Both the position numbers and the translations under genes were made by a program. Below are positions 6,790-13,725 of a stretch of DNA of 13,725 nt, piece by piece; position 1 is the stretch's first letter; each line of letters opens with the position of its first letter. The notes under the pieces were generated by a model. It made no database searches and was not told the DNA's origin. It worked only from the letters and a program-made list of their open reading frames with translations. This DNA is from an uncultured Bacilli bacterium. Lineage in GTDB: Bacteria > Bacillota_I > Bacilli_A > RF39 > UBA660. The DNA is taken from contig CANQHY010000031.1 of assembly GCA_947623975.1 (NCBI GenBank), positions 1 through 13,725 on the forward strand. The letters are read 5' to 3'.

Positions 6790-7874
6790 TTTAATTTTCC
6801 CCCTGCTAAATCTTCGACAATTTCGGCAATTTTAGTAGCACTGTCAGTGACACCTAAACTTTTGCTGTTCTTACTCATTTCTAAAAGCTTTTTTGAAGAA
6901 GATATTAAAGAATCTATTTTGTCTATTAAAATATCTTTGTTAAGTTCACTTTCTCTTATAATAACGGCTGCCTTATTTTTTTCTAATACTTCGGCATTTT
7001 TTTGTTGATGGTTATGAGTTACATAAGGTGATGGAATAATTATAGCAGGTAGCCCAATTGCCGTAATTTCAGCAATTGTAGAAGCTCCAGCTCTAGTTAT
7101 TATCAAATCTGCTTTTTTCATTACCGATAACATATCTGATAGACTTGGAACTAATTTTACATTCGTTGGCACATCTACGTCTTTATAAGCCGAAAAATAA
7201 TTTTCTCCTGTTACAAATAAAACCTCATAGTCTTTATTTTTAAATTCAGGTATTATATCCTTCATCATATTAGTAATTGTAAGAGAGCCTAAGCTGCCCA
7301 TCACAAAAAGTACTAATTTTTTTGACTCGCTAAGATTATATTTTGATTTTAACACAGGCCTTGCACCTACAGCTTCTTCGCTTCTTGGGTTTCCTGTAAA
7401 TACGACATTACTACCTTTAAAATACTTAAGACTGTCCTTTAAAGACACTCCCACAACATCGGCATATTTTCTTAACATCTTATTCGATAGGCCAGGAATA
7501 GAATTTTGTTCATGAATAAAGGTCTTAATTTTTAGTTTTGAAGCTGCCATTATAACAGGAGCAGTTATATAACCTCCTATTCCCAAAACAACATCAGGCT
7601 TAAAATCAACCATTATTTTTTCTGCTTTTTTAATACCGTCATTAAAAGATTTTAAAACACTTATATTTTTGAAAATATTTTTACGACTTAATCCCTTCAT
7701 CGAAATTCCTTCATACTTGATATTTAGCGAAGGTATCAATGAAGATTCCATTCTATCGGTCGTACCTATATATAAAACTTCTAAATCTTTATGTCTTTCT
7801 TTTAATTTATTTATTATTGCTAAGGCAGGATAAATATGTCCTCCAGTTCCCCCAGCACTTACGATAACTTTCAC
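6786..7874 (-). CDS. murG: Lipid II synthase MurG (UDP-GlcNAc transferase)
   Basis: Membrane-associated glycosyltransferase adding GlcNAc from UDP-GlcNAc to lipid I to form lipid II on the inner face of the membrane. It has 362 residues, the usual size. Motifs: GGTGGHIYPALA (8-19), GIGGYITAP (97-105), HEQN (120-123), TGNPR (159-163), MGSLGS (191-196) and TRAGASTIAE (259-268). A HNHQQKNA segment (286-293) near the donor site also fits. The start is GTG (7872-7874) with AGGGGTG just upstream; the overlapping ATG is out of frame. It opens the murG-murB-ftsQ operon and has its own likely promoter after the sigE terminator. Confidence 0.96.
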   Translation of the reverse strand: MKVIVSAGGTGGHIYPALAIINKLKERHKDLEVLYIGTTDRMESSLIPSLNIKYEGISMKGLSRKNIFKNISVLKSFNDGIKKAEKIMVDFKPDVVLGIGGYITAPVIMAASKLKIKTFIHEQNSIPGLSNKMLRKYADVVGVSLKDSLKYFKGSNVVFTGNPRSEEAVGARPVLKSKYNLSESKKLVLFVMGSLGSLTITNMMKDIIPEFKNKDYEVLFVTGENYFSAYKDVDVPTNVKLVPSLSDMLSVMKKADLIITRAGASTIAEITAIGLPAIIIPSPYVTHNHQQKNAEVLEKNKAAVIIRESELNKDILIDKIDSLISSSKKLLEMSKNSKSLGVTDSATKIAEIVEDLAGGKLK

Positions 7875-7931
7875 ATTATCACCCCTACTAAACTATATTA
7901 TGCAAAAAAGAAAATTAATTTTATTTTATCT

Positions 7932-7961
7932 ATAATACTATTTCAGTATATCATAAATCAA
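7932..7961 (-). promoter_or_regulatory. Likely promoter of murG-murB-ftsQ
   Basis: On the minus strand TTGATT (complement of 7956-7961), an 18-base spacer and TATTAT (complement of 7932-7937) resemble a sigma-A promoter. An overlapping extended -10, TGATATACT (complement of 7945-7953), is an alternative. Both lie between the sigE terminator and the murG ribosome site, where a promoter is expected. Confidence 0.5.
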
Positions 7962-7963
7962 AG

Positions 7964-7987
7964 AAAAAAACTATGCATTTTACATAG
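7964..7987 (-). terminator. Intrinsic terminator of spoIIGA-sigE
   Basis: Immediately after the sigE stop codon the minus strand reads CTATG, a seven-base loop, CATAG and then seven T residues. The stem (7971-7975 with 7983-7987) can extend by a G-T and an A-T pair into the stop codon. The stem is short but the T run is clean, and it separates sigE from murG. Confidence 0.65.
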
Positions 7988-8677
7988 CTAAACCTTGATA
8001 ACACTCCTTAATTTTTTTATAACTTTTTTCTCTATTCTAGAAATATAAGATTGACTAATACCTAAAATTTCTGCTACTTCTTTTTGGGTTTTTTCTTCAT
8101 AACCTAAAAGGCCATAACGCATAAGCATAATTTCTTTATCACGACTGTTCAATTTTCCAATCTCTTCTAACATAATTTTTTTATCATTATCTTCTTCGAT
8201 GTTTTTAGTTACTACATCAGCGTCAGTTCCTAATATATCTTCAAGGTGCAATTCGTTGCCATCAACATCAAAGCTTAAAGATTCATCGAAGCTTACCTCA
8301 GTTTTAACTTTTTTGTTTTTTCTTAAATACATGAGTATTTCATTATCTATACATCTAGATGCATAAGTTGCTAGTTTTATATTTTTATCCATGCTGTACG
8401 TATTAATTGCTTTAATAAGTCCAATTGTTCCAATACTTACCAAATCTTCTAAATCGACATTAGTATTTTCATATTTTTTAGCAAGAAATACAACAAGTCT
8501 TAAATTATGTTCAATAAGTTTATCCTTAGCCATCGTATCACCATCACCAGCCATAACTAGATAAAATTCTTCTTCTTCTTTTGATAATGGCTCAGGTAAC
8601 TTATCGGTTGCACCAACGTAAAATAAAACATTACCAATTTCAATTAAGTAAATAACAAATAACAATAAGCAAATCAT
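7988..8677 (-). CDS. sigE: Sporulation sigma factor SigE (pro-SigmaE)
   Basis: Mother-cell RNA polymerase sigma factor, made as an inactive precursor and activated by SpoIIGA after the polar septum forms. The 229-residue sequence follows B. subtilis SigE closely. Region 2 has ENTNVDLEDLVSIGTIGLIKA, quoted in parts as DLVSIGTIGLIKAINT (about 78-93), and LATYASRCIDNEILMYLR (102-119). Then come SFDESLSFDVDGNEL and DILGTDADV, and the region 4.2 helix-turn-helix KTQKEVAEILGISQSYIS (196-213). The pro-region is residues 1 to about 19; FYVG (19-22) aligns with YYIG at the known B. subtilis cleavage site. The first 14 residues are almost wholly hydrophobic (MICLLLFVIYLIEI), unlike the basic amphipathic B. 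subtilis pro-sequence. The ATG (8675-8677) is fixed by GGAGGA six bases upstream, inside the end of spoIIGA. Confidence 0.95.
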   Translation of the reverse strand: MICLLLFVIYLIEIGNVLFYVGATDKLPEPLSKEEEEFYLVMAGDGDTMAKDKLIEHNLRLVVFLAKKYENTNVDLEDLVSIGTIGLIKAINTYSMDKNIKLATYASRCIDNEILMYLRKNKKVKTEVSFDESLSFDVDGNELHLEDILGTDADVVTKNIEEDNDKKIMLEEIGKLNSRDKEIMLMRYGLLGYEEKTQKEVAEILGISQSYISRIEKKVIKKLRSVIKV

Positions 8678-8679
8678 AA

Positions 8680-9435
8680 CTATCCTCCTATTAAATCACT
8701 GTGTAAAATCATATTTACTTCTCCTAAATCAAATTTATTATCCACTAGACCAAAAACAACATTTTCTCTTTCGGTTTTATTATCGATAACAATTTTATCT
8801 GCTATCATACATTTTATAAGCCCATCACCACTAGCTGTTTTATATGGAACTAATATTCCTTTTTTATAATCAAATTCTATTTCTTTAGTATAAATTAAGA
8901 CAATAGGTCTTTTTTTATATTGATCATAAAGTTTATTACCAGTATCCAAAAAGGCTACAAAATTATATTTTTTTCCTTTAAAAGAAAGAGAAACATTATA
9001 TAAATTTTTGTAATAATTATTAACTTTAGCTGTTTTTTTATAGTAAAAATAAAGAATAAAGGGACTTACTATAATGAGAAAAAGAAAATTATGAGCAAAA
9101 TCATTTATGTTCAGTTTATCTCTTATAAGGTATATAAACCCAGCAAGAATAGTACTTACTAAATAGAAATAAATTATGTTTTCTAAAACATATTTAAAGC
9201 TTTTCGCTTTGAATGCTATTAAATTTATGAATAGACTAATTATTAATTTATATAAGATGAGTTTGATGGAAGAAATTTTAAAAAAAAGTAAAAAAGTAGA
9301 AAAAGAACCAATAACGCTCGCAAGAAAAATTTTCTTTATCGAAGCATAACGTTTTAAAATTAGCGATACAGAAAGTAAAATTAAAAAATCTAACCAAATA
9401 TTTAAGATAAGAATTAAATCAACATATACCTTCAT
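8680..9435 (-). CDS. spoIIGA: Sigma-E processing aspartic protease SpoIIGA
   Basis: Septal membrane protease that cleaves pro-SigmaE. The 251-residue protein has an N-terminal membrane half with about five hydrophobic helices (roughly 5-28, 34-52, 57-75, 83-104, 115-132). A cytosolic pepsin-like half follows, containing FLDTGNKLYD (162-171, catalytic Asp164), ILVPYKTASGDGL, which fits the 'vPY.....G' block of the family, and NMILHSDLIGG at the end. B. subtilis SpoIIGA is about 309 residues, so this one is shorter, mainly in linkers and C-terminus. The ATG (9433-9435) follows GGTGGTGAT. sigE starts two bases after the stop, and its ribosome site lies within the last codons here, so the two are coupled. 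The usual sigG gene does not follow. No Spo0A box was recognised in the short upstream gap. Confidence 0.9.
   Translation of the reverse strand: MKVYVDLILILNIWLDFLILLSVSLILKRYASIKKIFLASVIGSFSTFLLFFKISSIKLILYKLIISLFINLIAFKAKSFKYVLENIIYFYLVSTILAGFIYLIRDKLNINDFAHNFLFLIIVSPFILYFYYKKTAKVNNYYKNLYNVSLSFKGKKYNFVAFLDTGNKLYDQYKKRPIVLIYTKEIEFDYKKGILVPYKTASGDGLIKCMIADKIVIDNKTERENVVFGLVDNKFDLGEVNMILHSDLIGG
8683..8688 (-). promoter_or_regulatory. Ribosome site of sigE inside spoIIGA
   Basis: GGAGGA on the minus strand (complement of 8683-8688) is formed by the last two Gly codons of spoIIGA and lies six bases after its 3' end to the sigE ATG at 8677. It fixes the sigE start and ties its translation to spoIIGA. 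Confidence 0.8.
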
Positions 9436-9467
9436 ATCACCACCATTATTATTTTATAAAAAAGAAA

Positions 9468-9496
9468 AGAAGAATTTTGTCTTTTTTTATTCTTCT
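9468..9496 (-). terminator. Weak terminator-like hairpin after the NodB-fold gene
   Basis: On the minus strand AGAAGAAT (complement of 9489-9496) pairs with ATTCTTCT (complement of 9468-9475) across a 13-base loop, followed by TTCTTTTTT. The stem spans the stop codon and is AT-rich, so termination is likely partial and some read-through into spoIIGA is plausible. No convincing separate spoIIGA promoter could be picked in this 51-base gap. Confidence 0.45.
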
Positions 9497-10329
9497 AATA
9501 GTTTTTCTAATATTGTAATATTTTTACCTTTCTGCCTTATGTAGTTTATAATAGCAGAAAGTTCTCTTACTGTGTTCTTATTATTGGGAAGAGATATTAT
9601 TAAGCCATTTTCTAATGAGTTTTTAATATCGCTATAAGGAAAGTTAGTTGTTGTCATACTTGGTATTATTGTATGCAATTTCTGAGATTTACAACTTTCA
9701 AGAAGATTTTCTTTTTTAATTGTTGTGTAACAATACGAAAGCGAATCTTTTGAGAATGATTTTTTTATAGTATTATATTTTTTTATTTTGGAGATATCAT
9801 AATTATCATCTAAGAGTTCTATCTCATGACCACTAACTAATAACGTTTTTACTAAATCAGTCGAATTATCAAAAAAGTTACTACTTATGAAGAAAGTTGC
9901 TTTTACATTTTTGTTATTTAGGATATTGGTAATTTCTTCAATATAAGAACTATCAAACGCTGTAAATAATAATGAAACGTTGTTTTTTTCTTTATTTCCA
10001 GAAATAATATAGTTATCATAATTATTCGAAAGAGAAACAGTAGGTAAAACCTCTTCAAAAACTAACAAAGATTTATCAAATTTTCCAAGCCGTTTCATGC
10101 TATTGTAACTAGCATCGATATCTACGGCTGTTCCTTTTAATCCAGGAATTATGTTATTGTTAACTAGTGTAGATTCAACTGATGTGCTGCCATAATTATT
10201 GCTATAGTCGATGATTTCTTTCATAATTGGATCTGTTTTTCTTACTAAATCAATGGCACTATCTGTGTAATAGAAACTAAAGCATATTAAAGTAAATGTT
10301 CCTAAAATACTAGTAACTTTTTTAAACAT
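9487..10329 (-). CDS. Polysaccharide deacetylase (NodB) fold protein, probably catalytically inactive
   Basis: A 280-residue protein with one N-terminal hydrophobic segment (about 5-22; signal anchor or signal peptide), so probably outside the membrane. Residues 60-112 (IPGLKGTAVD, YNSMKRLGKF, P.VSL.NNYDNYIISGN) form a conserved-looking domain seen ahead of NodB folds in Firmicutes. From about 117 it reads like NodB: VSLLFTAFDSS, then a helix, NVKATFFISSNFF (141-153), then LVKTLLVSGHEI (159-170). The catalytic blocks are degenerate: the usual TFDDG is TAFDS (123-127), and the HxxxH after GHEI is absent (ELLDDNYD). Metal binding and deacetylation are therefore unlikely. The start is ATG 10327-10329 with AAGGTGA upstream; an in-frame TTG at 10357 lacks a ribosome site. 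It lies directly upstream of spoIIGA-sigE, which hints at a sporulation or septal-wall role. Confidence 0.72.
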   Translation of the reverse strand: MFKKVTSILGTFTLICFSFYYTDSAIDLVRKTDPIMKEIIDYSNNYGSTSVESTLVNNNIIPGLKGTAVDIDASYNSMKRLGKFDKSLLVFEEVLPTVSLSNNYDNYIISGNKEKNNVSLLFTAFDSSYIEEITNILNNKNVKATFFISSNFFDNSTDLVKTLLVSGHEIELLDDNYDISKIKKYNTIKKSFSKDSLSYCYTTIKKENLLESCKSQKLHTIIPSMTTTNFPYSDIKNSLENGLIISLPNNKNTVRELSAIINYIRQKGKNITILEKLLEE

Positions 10330-10407
10330 ATAATCACCTTTATACAATATATGTTCCAAAGTCTATAATAAAAACTATTTTATTAAAAGAATTGCTTTTA
10401 AATACAG

Positions 10408-10433
10408 AAAAAGGATGACTTATGTCATCCCTT
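10408..10433 (-). terminator. Strong intrinsic terminator of the large repeat-protein gene
   Basis: On the minus strand GGATGAC, a four-base loop (ATAA) and GTCATCC form a perfect seven-base stem (10413-10419 with 10424-10430). It is preceded by AAAG and followed by TTTTT. It lies about 40 bases after the stop at 10470, and the flanking A/T runs could lengthen the stem. Confidence 0.85.
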
Positions 10434-10469
10434 TAATTTAGTTAGTTTTAACAAAGAACTTATTAATTT

Positions 10470-13400
10470 CTATCTAGTTAATACAGGTCCTTTATTTTCT
10501 GGTACATTATTTGTTGGTGCGTCAACCAAATCCCTAGCATCAGTCTCATCTAATGAACTTAATAAATCTCTTACTGTTTTTAATGAATCATAATTATTAT
10601 TTCCAGTTACTGATACTTGTTCACCTGTATTTTCACCAGGATTTGGATTATAAGGTCTTTCACCAATATCTTCATTAGGATCAGGTTCAATAAACTCCCC
10701 ATTTCCTAGATCACCTTCAGAAATTAGCTTATCTTGTTCTTCTTTCTCCTTACGCTGACGTTCTTCTTCACTAGCATTTTCTTCTTCAGCTTTACGTCTA
10801 GCTTCTTCGTTTTCTTGTTCTAGCTCTTTTTCTTTTTGTTCGCGTAAACCATCATCGTCCATACCAGAAATTACTTCATCATAGAAACCAGGAGCTGGTG
10901 TAATTCCGGCATTTTCTAGTTGACTTTCAGCTTCTTCTCTACTCATACCTTCATTTTGAATTCCATCTATTACGCCTTGGGCTACTTTCTCTGCTTCTTC
11001 TTGTTCTTTTTGATTTTTTTCATCTTCTGCTTCTTTCAAAGCTTTCAATTGTTCAAGAACAGATTCTTTTTCTTTCTCCGTTAAATCCTCTTCGTCAACT
11101 TTTTCAGTTGTAGTAACAGGTGGGACATATCCTCCAGCAAGCTCTTCTTCAGTCAATTCAACATATTCTGGTGTATATCTTTGCCCAGAAACAATTGTAT
11201 AACTACTTTCTCTAGCTATATCCCTTCTTGTATTTATCAATGGAGCTATATTATTTTTTAATCCATATATTCCTAACAATTTATCTATGCCATCAACAGT
11301 AGTTTGATAAGGTACATATGTGTCGGTTGCTTCTTGCAAAGATTGTTCGAACTTATCTATTTCGCTAGCTAAGGCAGGATTTGCACTTTCTATTTGACTC
11401 AATAACTCTTCACTATAAATTCCACTAGCTATTTGATTAGCATACGAATTCAAGCCGTTTTGATACAATAAATTTGCAAACTCTGTTCTAGTATTTTGAG
11501 CACTGTTATCAGAAAGAGCTCTCATTCCTTCCAAATTCTGTAACAAAACTTCCCTTTCAGTTAAACAATTACTATCATGTAAAGCTTCATCAGCATATAA
11601 ACGATGCACAACATTCAAAACAGAATTTTTACTTGCACTTACTAATGATCCATCTAAATATGTTTCTCTAGGATCTAATAAATTATCACCAGCTTTTGCA
11701 AGTCCATGATCTTCATGTAAGAACAAAGCTTCACCGTTATCTACATTAGCTTGCATTGTCGTATAAGCTTCGACAATGGCAGCTGCAACAGTCTTTTCTC
11801 CTTCTGTTAAATGTAATGCTTGTGTATTATGAAGGAAGATTTCTTCAACTGCTACAATAAAGTCATCAGTTTGATTACTATTCAAAGAACCATTGTTTCT
11901 AGCAATATTTACCACAACTAATTTATTAAATAAATCTGTTAGAACTTTATTTGCGTTAGCATCATTTGTCAAGTAACTAAATGATGGTGTCTTATTTGCT
12001 GTGGTTCCAAAAACAGCTAATCTAGTACAGTATGATTTGAAGCCATCCATAATTTGTTCATAAGTTACATTTGTACCTCCGAATACATTTAGCATCTGTT
12101 CAGGTGTATAATTATTTACAACGACTTTAGCACATAGAAAATCGTTTGTAAAAGCGCGTAAATAATTTGCACCATCACTAGTTAATCTAAAGTTTCCAGC
12201 CAAAAATGTTAATGTATTATCTTCATATCCGGCACATAAGGCACTCAACACCTCATTTATCTGTCCAGGATTTTTGTACTGTGATAAGAATTCTTTAACA
12301 TTTTGTTGCCCAACAAATGTTCTTGTAGCAAGAGGTACATTATACTTAATAAAGAAATCATTTATTAATAAATCCAAATCAACTACTTGATTTTGAGATT
12401 GTATACTTTCTGAATTCATTACTTGCTCTTGCTGTATAGATAAAACAGGCTTAACATTTTGTTCTTGTTGTGGAACTAATGTAGGCTCAAGATTTTGTTG
12501 ATGTTGTACTAAATTATTTGATTGATCAGCATTAGCTTTATTATTCTTTTTAAACAACGAACCAATTCCAATTCCTGCACCAATGGCTGCAACAACTGCT
12601 ACTGCAGAAGCAAGTATCTTCTTACATTTTTTCCCTAATCTTACTCTTAGTTTTTCTTTTCCAGTAGGCACCTCTCTAGTTTCAGCTTCTTCTAAAGATG
12701 GAATTTCTCCTTTTGTATTAATTGGCTTTTCATGTCTTCGTAAAATAAGTCTTTTTTTAGGACCCCTGTCCTTAATATTACCACTTTCGGCTTTCTCTTC
12801 TTTTTCTTTTCTTTTCTGTTCTCGTCTTTCTTCTCTTCTCTTTTTTCTCTCCTCTTTAGAAAGCTTTTTAGCTTTTTTATCTTTAGGTTCAATGAAAGCT
12901 TCCTCTTTATTATTTTTTTCTTCATCATCAAATTCAACTGGAGCTGGATCAACATGCGGAATTCCATTCGATGATTTTTCTGAATTAATCTCATCAGGGT
13001 TTACATCGATAGCTTTTTTTCCTACTCCCATAATAGCACTATTAAACTTTTCTACACAATCATTATAAAGTTTTTCATAATCTTCTTGTGACATTTTTCC
13101 TGCTTCAAAATCTTTTCTTGCTCTCTCCAACGTTGACACTGTTTCATCTTTTTCTGCTAAATCCTCAATTGTTTTTCTGCAATTATTTAACTCTTGAATT
13201 CCAGCTTGAGATAAATTACCTTCGCTATTTAAGCTTTCCAATCTCCTAATATTCTGTAGATTTGAGAAATATGTGTACAAAGGTTCTTTGGTAAGCCTTT
13301 GAATATAACTACCATAAATTCTGTCATAACCATCTTGTGATAATTTTCCTGCGTCAAGATCTTTTCTTGCTTTCTCCAATTCTGCAACTATTTCATTAGC

Positions 13401-13725
13401 TTTTGCTAATTCTTCAATTTCATTTTTGCTTCTTTCTAATTCCTTGATTCCAGCTGGAGGTAGATTACCTTTGCTATTTAATCTTTCTAATCTTTTAGCA
13501 TTCTGTAAGTTCAAGAAATATGTATATAAGCTTCTATCAACCTCTGATAAATTTAACTTTTTAGCACTATCTTCTTTTTCAGGTTCAATTGTTTCGGGTT
13601 CAATATGCTTATCAACATTTTTCTCCATTTTTGTACTAGCATTGTTAACCTTTTCTACATAACCATTATAAAGTTTTTCATAATCTTCTTGTGACATTTT
13701 TCCTTCTTCAAAATCTTTTCTTGCT
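10470..13725 (-). CDS. Large repeat-containing, probably single-pass membrane protein, N-terminus off window
   Basis: I do not recognise this protein. The frame is open to the right edge; the first in-window ATG (13695-13697) lies inside a repeat, so it is not the start. Numbering from that Met, 1,075 residues are seen, plus nine before it. Order: helical repeats (up to 221), acidic linker, a very basic Lys/Glu/Arg stretch likely to be coiled coil (about 277-304), and a basic patch leading to one hydrophobic Ala/Gly/Ile helix (359-381). Then come a Gln/Asn-rich linker (about 391-437), a folded-looking domain (about 440-850), Glu/Lys-rich coiled coil (about 865-993) and a Pro/Asn/Gly-rich tail. 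Positive charges favour the N-side inside, putting the large C-terminal domain outside. No wall-anchor motif or catalytic signature was recognised. A terminator follows. It could be a surface, scaffold or adhesion protein; this is inference. Confidence 0.85.
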   Translation of the reverse strand, partial: ARKDFEEGKMSQEDYEKLYNGYVEKVNNASTKMEKNVDKHIEPETIEPEKEDSAKKLNLSEVDRSLYTYFLNLQNAKRLERLNSKGNLPPAGIKELERSKNEIEELAKANEIVAELEKARKDLDAGKLSQDGYDRIYGSYIQRLTKEPLYTYFSNLQNIRRLESLNSEGNLSQAGIQELNNCRKTIEDLAEKDETVSTLERARKDFEAGKMSQEDYEKLYNDCVEKFNSAIMGVGKKAIDVNPDEINSEKSSNGIPHVDPAPVEFDDEEKNNKEEAFIEPKDKKAKKLSKEERKKRREERREQKRKEKEEKAESGNIKDRGPKKRLILRRHEKPINTKGEIPSLEEAETREVPTGKEKLRVRLGKKCKKILASAVAVVAAIGAGIGIGSLFKKNNKANADQSNNLVQHQQNLEPTLVPQQEQNVKPVLSIQQEQVMNSESIQSQNQVVDLDLLINDFFIKYNVPLATRTFVGQQNVKEFLSQYKNPGQINEVLSALCAGYEDNTLTFLAGNFRLTSDGANYLRAFTNDFLCAKVVVNNYTPEQMLNVFGGTNVTYEQIMDGFKSYCTRLAVFGTTANKTPSFSYLTNDANANKVLTDLFNKLVVVNIARNNGSLNSNQTDDFIVAVEEIFLHNTQALHLTEGEKTVAAAIVEAYTTMQANVDNGEALFLHEDHGLAKAGDNLLDPRETYLDGSLVSASKNSVLNVVHRLYADEALHDSNCLTEREVLLQNLEGMRALSDNSAQNTRTEFANLLYQNGLNSYANQIASGIYSEELLSQIESANPALASEIDKFEQSLQEATDTYVPYQTTVDGIDKLLGIYGLKNNIAPLINTRRDIARESSYTIVSGQRYTPEYVELTEEELAGGYVPPVTTTEKVDEEDLTEKEKESVLEQLKALKEAEDEKNQKEQEEAEKVAQGVIDGIQNEGMSREEAESQLENAGITPAPGFYDEVISGMDDDGLREQKEKELEQENEEARRKAEEENASEEERQRKEKEEQDKLISEGDLGNGEFIEPDPNEDIGERPYNPNPGENTGEQVSVTGNNNYDSLKTVRDLLSSLDETDARDLVDAPTNNVPENKGPVLTR
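13035..13280 (-). repeat. Helical repeat module 2 of the large membrane protein
   Basis: Residues 140-221 by the numbering above. It opens LYTYFSNLQN and carries RRLESLNSEGNLSQAGI, then ARKDFEAGKMSQEDYEKLYN. It directly abuts module 1 and shares its pattern of charged helices broken by GNL..AGI and AGK.SQ..Y turns. The AGK.S..Y piece has the look of SHOCT-type short helical hairpins, a resemblance only. Confidence 0.8.
13281..13529 (-). repeat. Helical repeat module 1 of the large membrane protein
   Basis: Residues 57-139. It opens LYTYFLNLQN and carries KRLERLNSKGNLPPAGI, then ARKDLDAGKLSQDGYDRIYG. At 83 residues it aligns with module 2 over its whole length, with moderate identity in the second half, so it is an older duplicate. 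Confidence 0.8.
13638..13725 (-). repeat. Partial repeat module at window edge, near-identical to end of module 2
   Basis: Encodes the end of another module, reading ARKDFEEGKMSQEDYEKLYN. The DNA of 13651-13725 matches 13048-13122 with three differences in 75 bases, at an offset of 603 bases (201 codons). The match fades abruptly on the low-coordinate side, and the other side is beyond the window, showing that the repeat array continues. Confidence 0.8.

Noticed and set aside
10330..10407. Sigma-E-like CATATATT and AT-rich boxes upstream of the NodB-fold gene
   Set aside because: Several partial -10 strings exist, but none has a partner -35 with correct spacing, so no promoter is called although one is expected here.
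12583..13662. Open frames opposite or shifted within the large repeat protein (plus 12583-13068, plus 13426-13662, minus 12692-12994)
   Set aside because: Shadows of the Lys/Glu-rich and repeat coding DNA: Ser/Phe/Leu-rich or Lys-rich translations with no start signals.
13035..13725. Repeats at the right edge as a CRISPR array or mobile-element repeat
   Set aside because: Units are about 250 bases, in frame with one long gene and diverged at the protein level. No short regular spacers, inverted ends or transposase are present.

Overview
The window (about 30% G+C by eye) looks like chromosomal DNA of an endospore-forming, low-G+C Gram-positive bacterium of the Bacilli or a close relative. Evidence: a bifunctional Rel next to a ComN-type small regulator, peptidoglycan and division genes (murC, murG, murB, ftsQ/divIB), and an adjacent spoIIGA-sigE pair. 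TGG encodes Trp and TGA is used as a stop (murG and the CPBP gene), so the Mycoplasma code is not in use. The extreme AT content and gene order suggest an uncultured gut-type lineage rather than a classical Bacillus; this is inference.

Layout. Positions 1-3203, minus strand: murC, a 94-residue ComN-like protein, then rel, whose 3' end leaves the window. A short divergent promoter region (3204-3323) separates murC from a plus-strand unit: a CPBP-family membrane protease overlapping a membrane-anchored calcineurin-like phosphoesterase, followed by a 74-residue Tyr/Asn/Pro-rich protein. A hairpin at 5175-5199 lies between this unit and the converging murG-murB-ftsQ operon (minus, 5198-7874), whose genes overlap or nearly touch. 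Upstream are a terminator and then spoIIGA-sigE (minus, 7988-9435), a NodB-fold protein that has lost the usual catalytic motifs (9487-10329), another strong terminator, and the 3' part (over 3.2 kb) of a gene for a repeat-containing, probably single-pass membrane protein running off the right edge.

How they work together: MurC, MurB and MurG make and finish the lipid-linked peptidoglycan precursor, FtsQ belongs to the septal machinery, and SpoIIGA processes pro-SigmaE to start the mother-cell programme after the asymmetric septum forms. Rel sets growth rate through (p)ppGpp. No mobile element, CRISPR array, rRNA or tRNA was seen, and no gene-free stretch exceeds about 140 bases.

Main points for a second look: a phosphoesterase with an altered GNH motif, a pro-SigmaE with an unusually hydrophobic pro-sequence, a NodB pseudo-enzyme beside the sporulation pair, a spoIIGA-sigE-murG-murB-ftsQ order unlike B. 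subtilis, and the large unrecognised repeat protein, which carries a near-identical 75-base DNA repeat.
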